DNA of 64,000 nt from Acinetobacter sp. Ac_5812 (GCF_013072695.1 NZ_LXUK01000022.1:493084-557083); one strand, 5' to 3'. Shown: positions 16,119 through 27,100, counted from the stretch's first letter. The notes: generated by a model not told the origin, from the letters alone. Numbers and translations: made by a program.

Positions 16119-17030
16119 TTAGATTCGAACTTTGTCATAGATTGCTTTCGCAGCTGATGTGATCGCTAACATATGAATCGCACCATGAATCATGCCTTCT
16201 AACAGGTGGAATTTCACACCGACACCAGCTTCTCTCAATTTCTCTGCATACTTTTCACCATCGTGCCGAAGTGGATCGTATTCACATACAAAAATCGTGG
16301 CATCAGGTAGGTCTTGTAATGAATGTGCGAGCAAAGGGCTGACAAGTTCATTTACTTTGTCAGACTCAACATTAAGATATTGATCCCAACAATAAGCCAT
16401 AGTTTCAGTCGTTAAGCCAAATCCTTGTGCATATGTTTGATAAGAAGTGTTACTCATGGTGGCATCTAAGGCTGGGTAGAACAGCAGTTGATGCCTGATT
16501 TTAATATCTGGATGTTGTTTTGCCAGTAGGCAAGCCGCTGCTGCAATATTTGCTCCAGCACTGTCTCCACCCACTGCAATACGGTTTTTATCAAGACCAA
16601 ATATCGAAGCATTTTGCTGAATATAAGACAATGCAGTAAAAAAATCGCTTAATGGTATCGGGAATTTAACTTCTGGCGCTAAACGATAGTCGACGGAAAA
16701 GATCACTTGCGCCGTTGATTCAGCCAATAAACGACAAGCACGGTCCCATGCATCTAGGCTGCCAAGACACCATCCACCGCCATGGGCAAAGACCATAGCG
16801 GGGCGTTGTTGTACATGTTCTAAGGCATAGGGAACATAAACACGAACTTCAATTTCCGCTTGATCCTCAGTCATCACCCTAAAGCTATGTTGATAAGATG
16901 AGTCTCGTTCAACGCCTTGTTGTTGGATAATTGATTGATTTACTTGTGCTCTGAGTTCATCTAATGTATTTGCAGCGGGTAATGTAGACTGAGACTTAAG
17001 CCAATTTTTGATTTCAGTATCTAAAGTCAT
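16119..17030 (-). CDS. Alpha/beta hydrolase, hormone-sensitive-lipase (HSL) family esterase
   Basis: A 303-residue cytoplasmic esterase. It has the HSL oxyanion motif HGGG (AHGGGWCLGS), the nucleophile elbow GDSAG, and late acid and histidine residues in YDPLRHDGEKYA and IHGAIHM. HSL-type enzymes hydrolyse short-chain esters and lactones. Its start overlaps the stop of the hydrolase gene upstream by 4 nt (ATGA), indicating translational coupling in an operon with the sugar-phosphate isomerase-like gene. The natural substrate is unknown. Confidence 0.87.
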   Translation of the reverse strand: MTLDTEIKNWLKSQSTLPAANTLDELRAQVNQSIIQQQGVERDSSYQHSFRVMTEDQAEIEVRVYVPYALEHVQQRPAMVFAHGGGWCLGSLDAWDRACRLLAESTAQVIFSVDYRLAPEVKFPIPLSDFFTALSYIQQNASIFGLDKNRIAVGGDSAGANIAAAACLLAKQHPDIKIRHQLLFYPALDATMSNTSYQTYAQGFGLTTETMAYCWDQYLNVESDKVNELVSPLLAHSLQDLPDATIFVCEYDPLRHDGEKYAEKLREAGVGVKFHLLEGMIHGAIHMLAITSAAKAIYDKVRI

Positions 17031-17911
17031 CTTGCTTTTCCCTGCTGTAAAAAATTAAGGATCAATGAACAAAATACTTCTGCCTGTTCTTCCATAATGA
17101 AATGACCACAATCTTTGACAATTGCACTCGATAACTGAGTGCTCACTTTTTTCATGGTTTCATAAGGCGCATCATTTGTGGCATGCTCGGCACCGATTGC
17201 GAATACGGGCATGTCTAAAGTTTTGGTTTCCCTTAGTTTATTCTGACGAATAGTTTCAGGGATGGCGCGATAGTAATTAAAACCTGCTGTTAAACGCCCA
17301 GAAACCTTATACGCCTCTATATAAGTTTCAGCAGCAACTTTATCTCGATGCCATGACCATTTATCAAAAATATAATTGAGATAGGTTTCTTCACGCCCCA
17401 TCACTAAAGCTTCAGGCAAATCGCTAATCTGATTAAACATAAAATGCCAGAGAAAAATATTCTGTTCAGGTGGAACAAAAATTGGGGGCGGTGGAGCCAA
17501 CCCCGGAATAACAGCTTCTGTGAGAGCAAGATGAGTGACGGATTCAGGAAAGTCGCAGGCAAGTGCATAACCCACCCACATCCCAATATCATGCCCAATA
17601 ACGGCATAGCGATGATGTCCAAGTTCAGACATCAGGCTAGATAGAATTGCGGCAATGCGTCCAGTATCATAATGACCATCCAGTGGAGCTGAATATCCAG
17701 TTCCAGGTGGATCAACCGCAATCGCTTGATAACCATGCTGAGCCAACTCAGCCATGACATGTCGCCATGCATACCATGTTTGCGGCCACCCCGAAATCAG
17801 TAAAACAGCGGGGCCATTTCCTGTGGATACGTAATGTAATTTTTTAGCTTCAATATGGATATAGTGATGATTAAATTGATTTGATAATTTTTCAGTGTGC
17901 GTCGTCATCAT
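17027..17911 (-). CDS. Alpha/beta hydrolase, epoxide hydrolase/haloalkane dehalogenase type
   Basis: A 294-residue enzyme. The elbow GHDIGMW puts Asp in the nucleophile position, which separates epoxide hydrolases and dehalogenases from serine esterases. SGWPQTWYAWRHV is the HGxP-type oxyanion region and CGHFIMEEQ supplies the catalytic histidine. It lies between the isomerase-like gene (17 bp upstream) and the esterase (4-nt overlap). The pathway is unknown; an epoxide or halide intermediate is possible but not shown. Confidence 0.83.
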   Translation of the reverse strand: MMTTHTEKLSNQFNHHYIHIEAKKLHYVSTGNGPAVLLISGWPQTWYAWRHVMAELAQHGYQAIAVDPPGTGYSAPLDGHYDTGRIAAILSSLMSELGHHRYAVIGHDIGMWVGYALACDFPESVTHLALTEAVIPGLAPPPPIFVPPEQNIFLWHFMFNQISDLPEALVMGREETYLNYIFDKWSWHRDKVAAETYIEAYKVSGRLTAGFNYYRAIPETIRQNKLRETKTLDMPVFAIGAEHATNDAPYETMKKVSTQLSSAIVKDCGHFIMEEQAEVFCSLILNFLQQGKAR

Positions 17912-17928
17912 TATTTCTCGTTCTACGC

Positions 17929-18981
17929 TTAAATGCCCAATAATTGGTTGATTTGTGATTGATTTACTGGCGTAGCGGCAAAGTCATCAAATATTTTATC
18001 GGTCACATGGATAATATTTTGTTTAATAAATTCAGCACCTTCACGTGCACCATCATCTTTATTTTTTAGGCAACATTCCCATTCCAACGTTGCCCAACCT
18101 TGATAATCGTTATGTGCTAATTTTGAGAAAATCGCTTTAAAATCAACTTGACCATCACCTGTGGAACGGAAGCGACCAGCTCGATCTCCCCAATTTTGAT
18201 AGCCACCATACATGCCTTGGCGGCCTGTCGGTGTGAATTCAGCATCTTTTACATGGAACATACGAATGAAGTCCTTGTAGATATCTAAGTATTCTAAGTA
18301 GTTCAGTTGTTGAAGAATAAAATGGCTAGGATCAAACAAGATCTGACAGCGTGGGTGATGATTGGTGCGTTCTAAAAACATTTCAAAGCTAATGCCATCA
18401 TGCAGATCTTCACCAGGATGAATTTCATAGCAAAGATTAACATCATATTCATCACAGACATTTAAGATCGGAGTCCAACGGCGAGCAAGTTCATCAAAAG
18501 CTGTTTCAATCAGCCCTTCAGGACGTTGCGGGAAGGGAAAGATATAAGGCCATGCTAAAGAACCAGAGAAAGTTCCCATATCATGTAGCCCTAAACGTGC
18601 AGAAGCTTGAACCGAAGCTAACATCTGTTGTTCAGCCCATCGGGTTCTTTCTGTTGGTTTTCCATGCAAATATGCGGGTGCAAAACCATCACATAATGCG
18701 TCATAAGCGGGATGGACTGCCATTAACTGACCAAAAATATGTGTGCTTAACTCACTAATTTGCAAACCGTTTTGATCTAAAATGCCTTTGATCTCATCAC
18801 AATAATTCTGACTTTCCGCTGCTAAATTGACATCAAATAATCGTTTATCCCAAGCAGGAAGTTGAACAGCCTTGAAGCCATTGTCCGCAACCCACGCTGC
18901 AATACTTGCTAAATTGTTGAATGGGAAAACATTATCACTGAACTGCGCGAGATGAATACTTGGGCCTTTGATTGTTTGCAT
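17929..18981 (-). CDS. Sugar phosphate isomerase/epimerase family TIM-barrel protein
   Basis: A 350-residue member of the xylose isomerase-like TIM-barrel family (AP endonuclease 2 fold). Typical metal-ligand regions are NLCYEIHPGEDLHDG, ILFDPSHFILQQ, MFHVKDAEF and ATLEWECC. These enzymes isomerise or epimerise sugars, inosose or similar polyols. It is first of three genes reading leftward with two alpha/beta hydrolases, and a TetR gene is divergent with a small dyad between. The substrate is unknown. Confidence 0.8.
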   Translation of the reverse strand: MQTIKGPSIHLAQFSDNVFPFNNLASIAAWVADNGFKAVQLPAWDKRLFDVNLAAESQNYCDEIKGILDQNGLQISELSTHIFGQLMAVHPAYDALCDGFAPAYLHGKPTERTRWAEQQMLASVQASARLGLHDMGTFSGSLAWPYIFPFPQRPEGLIETAFDELARRWTPILNVCDEYDVNLCYEIHPGEDLHDGISFEMFLERTNHHPRCQILFDPSHFILQQLNYLEYLDIYKDFIRMFHVKDAEFTPTGRQGMYGGYQNWGDRAGRFRSTGDGQVDFKAIFSKLAHNDYQGWATLEWECCLKNKDDGAREGAEFIKQNIIHVTDKIFDDFAATPVNQSQINQLLGI

Positions 18982-18998
18982 CTTTGAAACTCAATTAG

Positions 18999-19012
18999 TT
19001 GTCGATTGACAA
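18999..19012. promoter_or_regulatory. Short dyad in the isomerase/TetR divergent promoter
   Basis: TTGTC-GATT-GACAA, 18 bp upstream of the isomerase-like gene and facing the TetR gene. A likely operator by position; the arms are only 5 bp. Confidence 0.35.
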
Positions 19013-19163
19013 ACAATAGGCTGAATATTCTTTAAAAACAACTCATTTTTTCAAATGAATGTCAAAAATTGGGCTTAGATACAACAAATCATATTGATTT
19101 ATTTGCGAAAAATATTTTTCCGATTAATAATAAAAAAAGACTAGATTTGATAAAAGAAGCACT

Positions 19164-19763
19164 ATGGCGGGTCGACCAAGAGAGTTTGATCGAGAAAAAG
19201 CGTTGGTCAAAGCACGAGATTTTTTCTGGCAGCATGGCTATGAAGGAACATCCATGTCAGATTTAGTTGAGGTTTTGGGTATTGCTTCAGCGCGTATATA
19301 CAAAGCCTTTGGTTCAAAAGAAGCGCTTTTCAGAGAGGCTGTTAAACATTACGAAGAAAATGAAGGTGGCTTTGCAAAAAAAGCATTGCAGCAGCAAAAT
19401 ATCAAAGCGGTAATGACCCAATTATTTCAAGAAGCGATCAAGTTATACACTCAAACAAATCATGCTTATGGTTGCATGGTTGTTTCTTCGGCAAGTGTAT
19501 TAAGTGAAGAAAATCAAAACCTTCTAGTCTGGATGAAACAGCAGCGTCTTGAGCGTGTTGAAGGTCTTATTCAACGTTTTGAGCAAGCTAAACAGGATGG
19601 CCAATTGCTGGAGGATGCCGATCCTGAACAATTAGGACAATATTATGGGTTGGTTTTACATGGCTTGTCTGTACAGGCAAGAGATGGCTATTCAGAACAA
19701 ATCCTTTTATCAAACATCAGCTTGGCACTTAAAAATCTAGATCAATATCTTGTAAAAGCATAA
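19164..19763 (+). CDS. TetR-family repressor
   Basis: A 199-residue regulator. It starts MAGRPREFDREKAL, with a helix-turn-helix at about residues 20-60 (GYEGTSMSDLVEVLGIASARIYKAFGSKEALF) and a C-terminal helical ligand domain of the type with a conserved GCMVVSS. Divergent from the isomerase/hydrolase operon, which it probably represses. A strong terminator follows. Confidence 0.87.
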   Translation: MAGRPREFDREKALVKARDFFWQHGYEGTSMSDLVEVLGIASARIYKAFGSKEALFREAVKHYEENEGGFAKKALQQQNIKAVMTQLFQEAIKLYTQTNHAYGCMVVSSASVLSEENQNLLVWMKQQRLERVEGLIQRFEQAKQDGQLLEDADPEQLGQYYGLVLHGLSVQARDGYSEQILLSNISLALKNLDQYLVKA

Positions 19764-19801
19764 GTTAATTTTTAGATATTCAACGCTAGATTACATACTA
19801 G

Positions 19802-19830
19802 AAAAAAGGAACAACAATGTTCCTTTTTTT
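19802..19830. terminator. Rho-independent terminator after the TetR gene
   Basis: 12-bp stem AAAAAAGGAACA/TGTTCCTTTTTT with a 4-nt ACAA loop, ending in a run of seven Ts. Confidence 0.85.
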
Positions 19831-19933
19831 AGAGTTTTGGCAAAAATAAAAAATGAATTGAATTATCATTGCAATGTGAGCGCCGGGTTGGAAGTTTAGT
19901 CGTAAATTACATTGAATTTAGAAAGACTTTAAA

Positions 19934-19948
19934 TGATAATAATTATTA
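19934..19948. promoter_or_regulatory. Strong Fur box upstream of the FecI-like sigma gene
   Basis: TGATAAT-A-ATTATTA matches the 7-1-7 Fur consensus at 13 of 14 positions. It lies 26 bp before ATG 19974 and shows that the longer open frame beginning at 19869 is not the real start. Confidence 0.82.
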
Positions 19949-19973
19949 TTTGTATAACCGAATGGCGTATTTG

Positions 19974-20489
19974 ATGTCATCTCCTGCGATAGACCAACAA
20001 ATTTCAATGCTATACCAGCAGCACCACACGTGGATTTATCACTGGTTATATAAAAAACTAGGAAACTCAGCAGATGCTGCAGACTTAGCGCAAGACACCT
20101 TTCTGCGTGTGTTGGCGCGACAACAACAATTAGAATTTCAGCAACCCAGAGCGTATCTTGTCAATATCGCAAAAGGGCTCATGGTGAACTGGTTACAGCG
20201 AAAGGAAGTAGAACGTGCTTATCTTGAGGTTTTAATCGAGCAACCTGAAATACAACAACCATCACCAGAACATCAAATCATAATTATTGAAACCTTATTA
20301 GAGGTTATGACGCTATTAGCTGAGTTACCTTATAGCGTGGTTCTAACGTTCTTATATGCCCAGTTAGAAAAATTAAAATATCAAGAAATCGCAGATCGCT
20401 TGGATATTTCAGTCAGTACCGTGAAACGCAATATTCGGCGAGCTTACCTCCATTGTTTGAAAGCAATGTTAGCTGCTGAGGATATCTAA
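19974..20489 (+). CDS. FecI-like ECF sigma factor
   Basis: An extracytoplasmic-function sigma factor of 171 residues from the preferred start. Region 2 (LYQQHHTWIYHWLYKKLG to DLAQDTFLRVLAR) and region 4 (KYQEIADRLDISVSTVKRNIRRAYLHCL) are both visible. FecI-type factors direct RNA polymerase to TonB receptor genes on a signal from an outer-membrane receptor through FecR. The frame opens at 19869, but that start lies upstream of the Fur box; MSSPAIDQQISMLYQQHH at 19974 fits the family N-terminus. Followed 4 bp later by fecR and then the receptor. Confidence 0.88.
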   Translation: MSSPAIDQQISMLYQQHHTWIYHWLYKKLGNSADAADLAQDTFLRVLARQQQLEFQQPRAYLVNIAKGLMVNWLQRKEVERAYLEVLIEQPEIQQPSPEHQIIIIETLLEVMTLLAELPYSVVLTFLYAQLEKLKYQEIADRLDISVSTVKRNIRRAYLHCLKAMLAAEDI

Positions 20490-20493
20490 GCTC

Positions 20494-21444
20494 ATGTCCA
20501 ATTTGGATAAGCAACAAATTTTAGAGCAAGCGATTGAATGGCTCATACGCATTCAAGAAAGCGAGCTTTCATCTGATGAACTTGAACAACTACGGCAGTG
20601 GCAGTTACAGAGCACAGTGCATCAAAAGGTTTGGGAAAAGGCGCTATTACTACAAACAAAATTTTCACATGTTCCTATAGATGTTGTGATACCTGTCGTA
20701 CAAAAAGTGAGTTATTCATCCAAGCAGTATCATAAGAAATATTTATGGTTGTTGGCATTTGTTCCATTATGTTCAAGTCTGTATTTTACCAATCAGCAGA
20801 TGCAATGGTTTGCGGACTATCGCAGTGGCACTGGTGAACGCAAAAGTATTACTTTGCCAGATGGTGGAATCGTGTTACTGAATGCCTCTTCTGCCATTGA
20901 TGTTGACTATACTAACCAGCAACGAACTATTCGTTTACGCAAAGGTGAAATCTGGATTGAAACTCGACATGACCAACTTAATCGCCCATTTGTGGTGAAT
21001 ACCGAACAAGGCTCAGCACAAGCCTTAGGAACAAAATATCTAGTGAAAATGGTGCCTGAATATTCGCTGGTTACTGTGGCACAAGGAAAGGTCCGCGTTT
21101 CAGCTCAGCAATCAAAACAAAAGCAAATCGTTGAAGCAGGGCAGCAGCTTGCCTTTAATGAGCATCATATCGATCAAATAAAACTCTATGAGGAAAGCAG
21201 TATTGCATGGACGAAGGGCTTTTTAATGGTGAATGAAATGAGCTTAAAAGAGTTTGTTGCGCGTTTACAACCCTATCAAAGAGGCATGATAAAAACCAAT
21301 ACTGATGTTGAAAACATTAAAATATCAGGAACCTATCCAATTGATCATTTAGAAAAAGCCTATGCAATGCTTGCACAAACTTACGGTCTTAAAATTGAGC
21401 AATATGCAGGTGGCTATTTCACCCATATCCAAGCAGCAGAATAA
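20494..21444 (+). CDS. FecR-like anti-sigma/sigma regulator
   Basis: A 316-residue inner-membrane regulator. The cytoplasmic N-terminal domain (DUF4880-like, AIEWLIRIQESELSSDELEQ) precedes one membrane helix (about residues 85-102, YLWLLAFVPLCSSLYF), then a periplasmic FecR domain (SITLPDGGIVLLNASSAI, LRKGEIWIE, ALGTKYLVK) and a C-terminal DUF4974-like part. It relays the signal from the receptor's STN domain to the sigma factor. Its start is 4 bp after the sigma gene. Confidence 0.9.
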   Translation: MSNLDKQQILEQAIEWLIRIQESELSSDELEQLRQWQLQSTVHQKVWEKALLLQTKFSHVPIDVVIPVVQKVSYSSKQYHKKYLWLLAFVPLCSSLYFTNQQMQWFADYRSGTGERKSITLPDGGIVLLNASSAIDVDYTNQQRTIRLRKGEIWIETRHDQLNRPFVVNTEQGSAQALGTKYLVKMVPEYSLVTVAQGKVRVSAQQSKQKQIVEAGQQLAFNEHHIDQIKLYEESSIAWTKGFLMVNEMSLKEFVARLQPYQRGMIKTNTDVENIKISGTYPIDHLEKAYAMLAQTYGLKIEQYAGGYFTHIQAAE

Positions 21445-21538
21445 ACAACAGAAAAATATCATTTTTTATGAGCTGATTTTGATTCTCAACTGGCATAGAT
21501 GATAAGGAACACATCATTGTTAATGACTAGGGGAAAAC

Positions 21539-23983
21539 ATGTACGCTCAACAGGGAAAAACCGTACTTACAAAAGCAATCGGGATCGCAATACTCAGTGC
21601 TATATGCGGTATTTCAGCCACAAGCTTTGCTGCCGATAAGCAAACACAACAGCACTATGAGATTCGATCAGGGCAGTTAGGACAAGCATTATCCAGTTTT
21701 GCAATGCAATCTGGCGTCGCATTATCATTTGATCCAAACTTAACCAACGGACTGTATACACGAGGTTTAGCGGGTTCTTATCGTGTCACAGAAGGATTTG
21801 AACAGCTTTTAAAAGGTACAAAATTACAATTAGTTCAGCAAGACCATGGTGGTTGGAGCATTGAAAAAATAAAAAAAACCTCACAGCAACCCAAACAAAT
21901 ACGCGAAGTCGGACAGCTTAAAAATATTGCAGTAAATGGTACAGAAAAATCGGCTGATGCTTCTCAACTTCCCGTGATTAAAGTTTCTGCGGAAGACCAG
22001 CCCCAAGGATTAAAAAAACAAACTCAGTCAGGTGTTTTGGGCAATAAGTCGATTTTAGATACCCCTTTTTCGATAACCGTAGTGGAAAGTAGTGATATTG
22101 AAAAGCGCGGTGCAAAATCGATAGGACAGATTTTTGCCAATGATGCATCTGTTTATACACCAACCAACTCGATGTCCACCGATTGGTGGGGCACCCAAAT
22201 TCGTGGATTAGGCGTCCGCAACTATTATGTTGATGGTGTTCCTGTGTATTTATCTTGGGGCGGTGATTTTCCTGTAGAAGTTGCTGAAAGTGTTACTGCT
22301 TTAAAAGGGTTGACGGGCTTTATGTATGGCTTTGGCACACCAGGAGGAGCAATCAGTTATCAAACAAAACGCCCAACAACAACACCAAAAAGCAGTTTAC
22401 AGCTTGATTATCGCAATTCGAGTTTATTTTCTGCTTATGTCGACAATAGTAATCATTTGGACAGTCTGGATTTAAACTATCGTTTCACACTGGGGGGCGA
22501 TACTGGGACGGCATATAATGAAACAGACAATAGCCGTTTTGTGACATCATTTGCATTCGATAAACAGTTAACAGATGATTTAACGTGGGAAAGCAATGTT
22601 GTTTACGAATATAACAATCGAAAACATGAGCCAATTCAGTTCTATCTTGATAGTTATGATGTGATTGGTAGCAATGGAAAACTGCCTAAAATCAAATATG
22701 ATTATGATCACATCAACATTGATGGTTCTTATTATAAAACAGCGACGTTGGTTGCTTCTACAAATTTAAAGTGGAAAATCAATGATGACTGGACTGCCAA
22801 ATATGACTTTGGTTATACCCGCAAGAAACATCTATCAAATAAAATATTTGCTAACCTTGCCAACGAGCAAGGAGATTACGATGGGAATTTATATAGCTTT
22901 GCGGGTTTATCACAGTACTTCTTAAATCAGTTGCAACTAACAGGCAATATTCAAACTGGATCAATTCAACATGAGCTAGTCGCGGGGACAGGCTATATCC
23001 GAAATTTTGATAAATATTCAGAATTTTTCTGGGGTGATTATTTTAAGGGTAATATCTACCGAAAACCTGATTACAAAATAACGCATACGCCTAATTTTTA
23101 TTTATCACCCGAAAGTACACCAGAGAGTCAGATTTATGGTTTCTTAAGCGATACGCTTCATTTTGGGACACAGTGGCAAGCTATTCTCGGCGTGCGTTAT
23201 ACCTATTTTGATAATGAAGCAGCAAGTGGCTCTGGAAATGGTTATAGCACTAAAAAGGCGACACCTACCGCTGCTTTGATTTATAAACCGATTCCAGATG
23301 CGACTATCTATGGCAGTTATGTAGAAGGAATTGAACGGGGGCAACGTATTGAAGCGCCGTATGCAAATGCGGGTGAACAACTGGATGCCACCGTTAGTAA
23401 ACAGTATGAAGTTGGATTTAAATATGATCTTGATCAATTTAGCTTGAGCTCAGCTTTATTTAAAGTTGAGCGTGTAGAAGCGATGGATGTTATTCGCAAT
23501 AGCTTAAAATATTTGACCCAAGATGGTCTGACAACCTATCAAGGTTGGGAAATGAATGGGACATATAGACCATCCGATCAATTGAAATTAGGTTTAGGGC
23601 TACTTCATTTAGACGGTGAAATTAATCGTGTATCTGATGAAAATAAAGCCATTGAAGGAAATAGCCCTGCATTTGCTGCAAAATGGCAAGCCGTTTCCAG
23701 TGCTGAGTATAGCTTTCCGATGGTTGAAGGCTTAAGTGTACACGGGAACGTTCGTTATAATGGATCTTCATATATTACCAATACTAATCAGATGAAAGTT
23801 CCTGCTTATACGCTTGTCAATTTGGGAACATCTTATAACTTTAAACTCAATAAGTATGATGCTGTACTGAATGCCAATATCAATAATCTATTTAATAAAA
23901 AATATTGGGCAGGCGGTGGATATGGTGCTGGAAATTTAGGTGAAGCGCTGAATGGTTCACTCGGTTTAAAAATAAACTGGTAA
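21539..23983 (+). CDS. TonB-dependent siderophore receptor with STN signalling domain
   Basis: An 814-residue transducer-type receptor. The signal peptide ends near Ala32, an STN domain follows (about residues 38-110, YEIRSGQLGQALSSFAMQSGVALS), then a TonB-box-like segment (LPVIKVSAE), a plug (GQIFANDASVYTP, IRGLGVRNYYVDGVP, GFMYGFGTPGGAISYQTKRP) and a barrel ending in Trp. The STN domain contacts FecR, which fits its place after the sigma and FecR genes. Ligand binding should trigger its own expression, under Fur control. The ligand is unknown, probably a ferric siderophore. Confidence 0.9.
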   Translation: MYAQQGKTVLTKAIGIAILSAICGISATSFAADKQTQQHYEIRSGQLGQALSSFAMQSGVALSFDPNLTNGLYTRGLAGSYRVTEGFEQLLKGTKLQLVQQDHGGWSIEKIKKTSQQPKQIREVGQLKNIAVNGTEKSADASQLPVIKVSAEDQPQGLKKQTQSGVLGNKSILDTPFSITVVESSDIEKRGAKSIGQIFANDASVYTPTNSMSTDWWGTQIRGLGVRNYYVDGVPVYLSWGGDFPVEVAESVTALKGLTGFMYGFGTPGGAISYQTKRPTTTPKSSLQLDYRNSSLFSAYVDNSNHLDSLDLNYRFTLGGDTGTAYNETDNSRFVTSFAFDKQLTDDLTWESNVVYEYNNRKHEPIQFYLDSYDVIGSNGKLPKIKYDYDHINIDGSYYKTATLVASTNLKWKINDDWTAKYDFGYTRKKHLSNKIFANLANEQGDYDGNLYSFAGLSQYFLNQLQLTGNIQTGSIQHELVAGTGYIRNFDKYSEFFWGDYFKGNIYRKPDYKITHTPNFYLSPESTPESQIYGFLSDTLHFGTQWQAILGVRYTYFDNEAASGSGNGYSTKKATPTAALIYKPIPDATIYGSYVEGIERGQRIEAPYANAGEQLDATVSKQYEVGFKYDLDQFSLSSALFKVERVEAMDVIRNSLKYLTQDGLTTYQGWEMNGTYRPSDQLKLGLGLLHLDGEINRVSDENKAIEGNSPAFAAKWQAVSSAEYSFPMVEGLSVHGNVRYNGSSYITNTNQMKVPAYTLVNLGTSYNFKLNKYDAVLNANINNLFNKKYWAGGGYGAGNLGEALNGSLGLKINW

Positions 23984-24025
23984 ATGGATGCATCTAATTT
24001 GCAAGAAATTATATATTAAATAAAC

Positions 24026-24066
24026 GCACCATTAACCACAATCAGTCGCGTTGATGGTGCTATTTT
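24026..24066. terminator. Terminator after the STN receptor gene
   Basis: GCACCAT (24026-24032) pairs with ATGGTGC (24054-24060), followed by TATTTTTATT. It lies in the gap to the convergent nitrate reductase gene. Confidence 0.65.
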
Positions 24067-24156
24067 TATTATGAACAGCACTCACATTTTTCATGCTTTA
24101 AAAAACACCATCACCAACTGACAGGGCAAATTGTATTTTTTCAATACCTAGGGTTA

Positions 24157-27100
24157 TTAATAAACATCCCTTAAATAACGTTTATCACGACTCATGTTCG
24201 ATACATAGGTATTGGCTTCATCTTCTGATTTGTTGCCATGTCGCACGATAATTTCCTTTAGAGCGGCATCTACATCTTTTGCCATACGGCTCGCGTCTCC
24301 ACAGATACAGAAATAAGCACCTTGTTCAAGCCATTGCCAAAGTTCGGCGCCTTGTTCTCGCATACGATCTTGCACATAAATTTTTTGATCTTGATCACGA
24401 GAGAAAGCGAGATCTAAGCGGGTTAATACACCGTCGTACTGGAACTTTTTGAGTTCTTCTTGATAGTAAAAATCTGTACTTGATTTTTGCTCCCCAAAAA
24501 ACAACCAATTTTTACTGGCTTTACCAAGTGCTTGCCGCTCTTGTAGAAAACCACGAAAAGGTGCAATACCTGTCCCTGGTCCAACCATAATAAGCGGTAT
24601 CTCACTATCAACAGGTGGATGAAATGACGCTGACTTTTGTACAAAGATCGGAATTGAGCATTGTTCCGCCCGATCAGCGAGAAATGTTGAAGATACACCT
24701 TTACGCAAAATATCTTGCTGTTCATATCGTACAGCTGAAACAGTTAAATGAATTTGGGTTGGATATGCTTTAGGACTTGAAGCAATTGAATATAAGCGAG
24801 GTTGCAATTTAGACAAGATACTGATGAGCTCATTCACTGATAGTTTAATCGGAAACTCCTTCAAAACATCCACCAGTTGTTTGCCCCAGAGCCACTTTTT
24901 CAACTCACTTTTATCTGGATAATCTAATAAATCTTGTAAACGTTGATAGCAGCCTTTAGTGGCAATCAGTCTTAAAGCATTTAATTGAGGCTTGGCTATT
25001 TCAAAACGTTCGCTAAGCGCTTGTCTTAAAGACATACCTTTTAGGTCAACCATTGACACAAGGCTATTACCATCTAGTTTAGTAATACTTAACAGCTCAT
25101 TGACAAGCTCAGGGCAATTTTGTGGCCAAACCCCTAACGCATCGCCGGCCTCATAGGTAATTCCAGAATTTTCAATATCAAAGGCAAATAGACGTATGTC
25201 TTTATTGGAACTTTGCTGATTCAATCTGACATTTTGTATAAGCCGTGCAGGAAATGGGTTAGTTTTGCTTGGTGCTGTTAAATCAGTCTTTTGAGGCTTT
25301 AAAGGTGAGGGTGCAGCTTTGATCTTTGTCGATTCTGCTAATTTATTTAAGATGGTGTTAAGCCATTGCTCGGCTTTTTCTTGGAAATCGGTATCACAAT
25401 CAATTCGATCAAAAATACGGGATGCACCTAATTCGGCGAGTTTTTGATCTAGTTTTTTACCGTGCCCGCAGAACTGATCGTAATTAGGATCACCCAAGGC
25501 CAAAACACTGTAGTTGAGATGATCTAGTTTAATGTCTGCTTGAGCGGTTAAATCATTCCAGAAATTTTGTCCATTATCTGGTGCATCCCCATCTCCAAAG
25601 GTACTACTAATACATAATAGGTTCTGTGTTTTACTCAGCTCCGTAATAGAAAAACTATTCATTTCTTTGACATTGACCTGACAACCAGCTTGTTTGATTT
25701 TCTCAGCAAAAGATTCGGCTAAAGCTTCACTATTTCCTGTTTGCGATGCCCAAAGTAAGGTGACTACGGGGACTTCTGCTTCAACTGTAGATGTACTGAT
25801 TTTCGCTAAAATTGTATATAGCCATTGCTCAGCTTTTTCTTGGAAATCCGTATCACATTCGCTTCGGGCAATAATTGGCTGAGCACCCAAAGCCGCTAAT
25901 TTTTCATCAAGTCGTTTGCCATGTCCACAAAATTGATCATAGTTTGGGTCACCCAATGCCAGAACGCTGTATTTAATGTGGTCTAATCTAAGTTGTTTAT
26001 TATTTAAGTCATCCCAGAAGTTTTGACCATTGTCAGGCGCATCGCCATCACCGAATGTACTACTGATACAAAGCAAGTGATCAGTTTTTTCCAGCTGATC
26101 AACAGAGAAGTTAGACATTTCTTGAAAATTAACGTCATAGCCTGCTTGTTTAATTTTTTGACTAAAGCCTTCAGCTAGGCTTTCACTGTTGCCTGTTTGA
26201 GATGCCCAAATCAAGGTGATTTTAGGTTTTTGAGTTGCTGTCGTTTTAGATAGCGCCAATTCATGAGGATTGAGAGATACTGCAAAGTCGAGAGCTGCAC
26301 GTGAATATAAGCCAGCCAGCATGCCATTCAACCATAATTTTGCTTGATCTGATATGGGAGCATTCGCGGGTAAAGTCGGCATACTATTGGGCAACACGGG
26401 CAAGCTTTGTAATGCAGCAATAAAACCAGCTAAATAGATTTTTTCAGCATCATCGAAACAAGGTGGCGATACAGTTTCTATTCCAAGACTGGTAGCAAAA
26501 ACATTTGGTTTTGACATATCTGTACTCTGAAATATTTCTGCTACTGAATCGGCCGTGTCTGCGATTACTGAGTTTTGAACTGTAGATTTTTGCTGTTTCA
26601 GCGCATCCGCAACAAGTAGTGTTTCTGTCGGTGCAACTGGGGTTAGCGATACGGCGCATACTTTAAATTCAGGCTGCTGTGAAATTGGATCAATCGCATC
26701 ATTGGTGACTGCATTGATAGCTAGATCTTCACCAAAAAAATCATTCCAATGGAAAGGCGCAAAGCAGTTTCCGGCGAGTACGCGATCTGTAACAACAGCA
26801 GGTAAAACAGCTTTACCTCGTCTTGATCGAATTTCTACAGGTTGTTTATCTTTTATATTTAAGTTTGCCGCATCTTCGGGATGTATCTCTACAAATGGCC
26901 CAGCGTTCAGCTTATTCAACATGGGAATTTTCCCTGTTTTGGTCATGGTATGCCATTGATGTTGTAAGCGACCGGTATTCAAAACAAAGGGGAAATCCTG
27001 ATCTGGCATTTCGGCAGGGTCTAAATGCGGCCGAGCAAAGAACACACCTTTAGCTCGCTCAGTTGGGAAAATTAAACGTGGTTTGGCTTTATGTTCTTCC

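Noticed and set aside
25309..26220. Assembly artefact duplicating the flavodoxin segment
   Set aside because: The two DNA copies differ at many silent positions and in length near the loop before LDH, so they are not duplicated reads.
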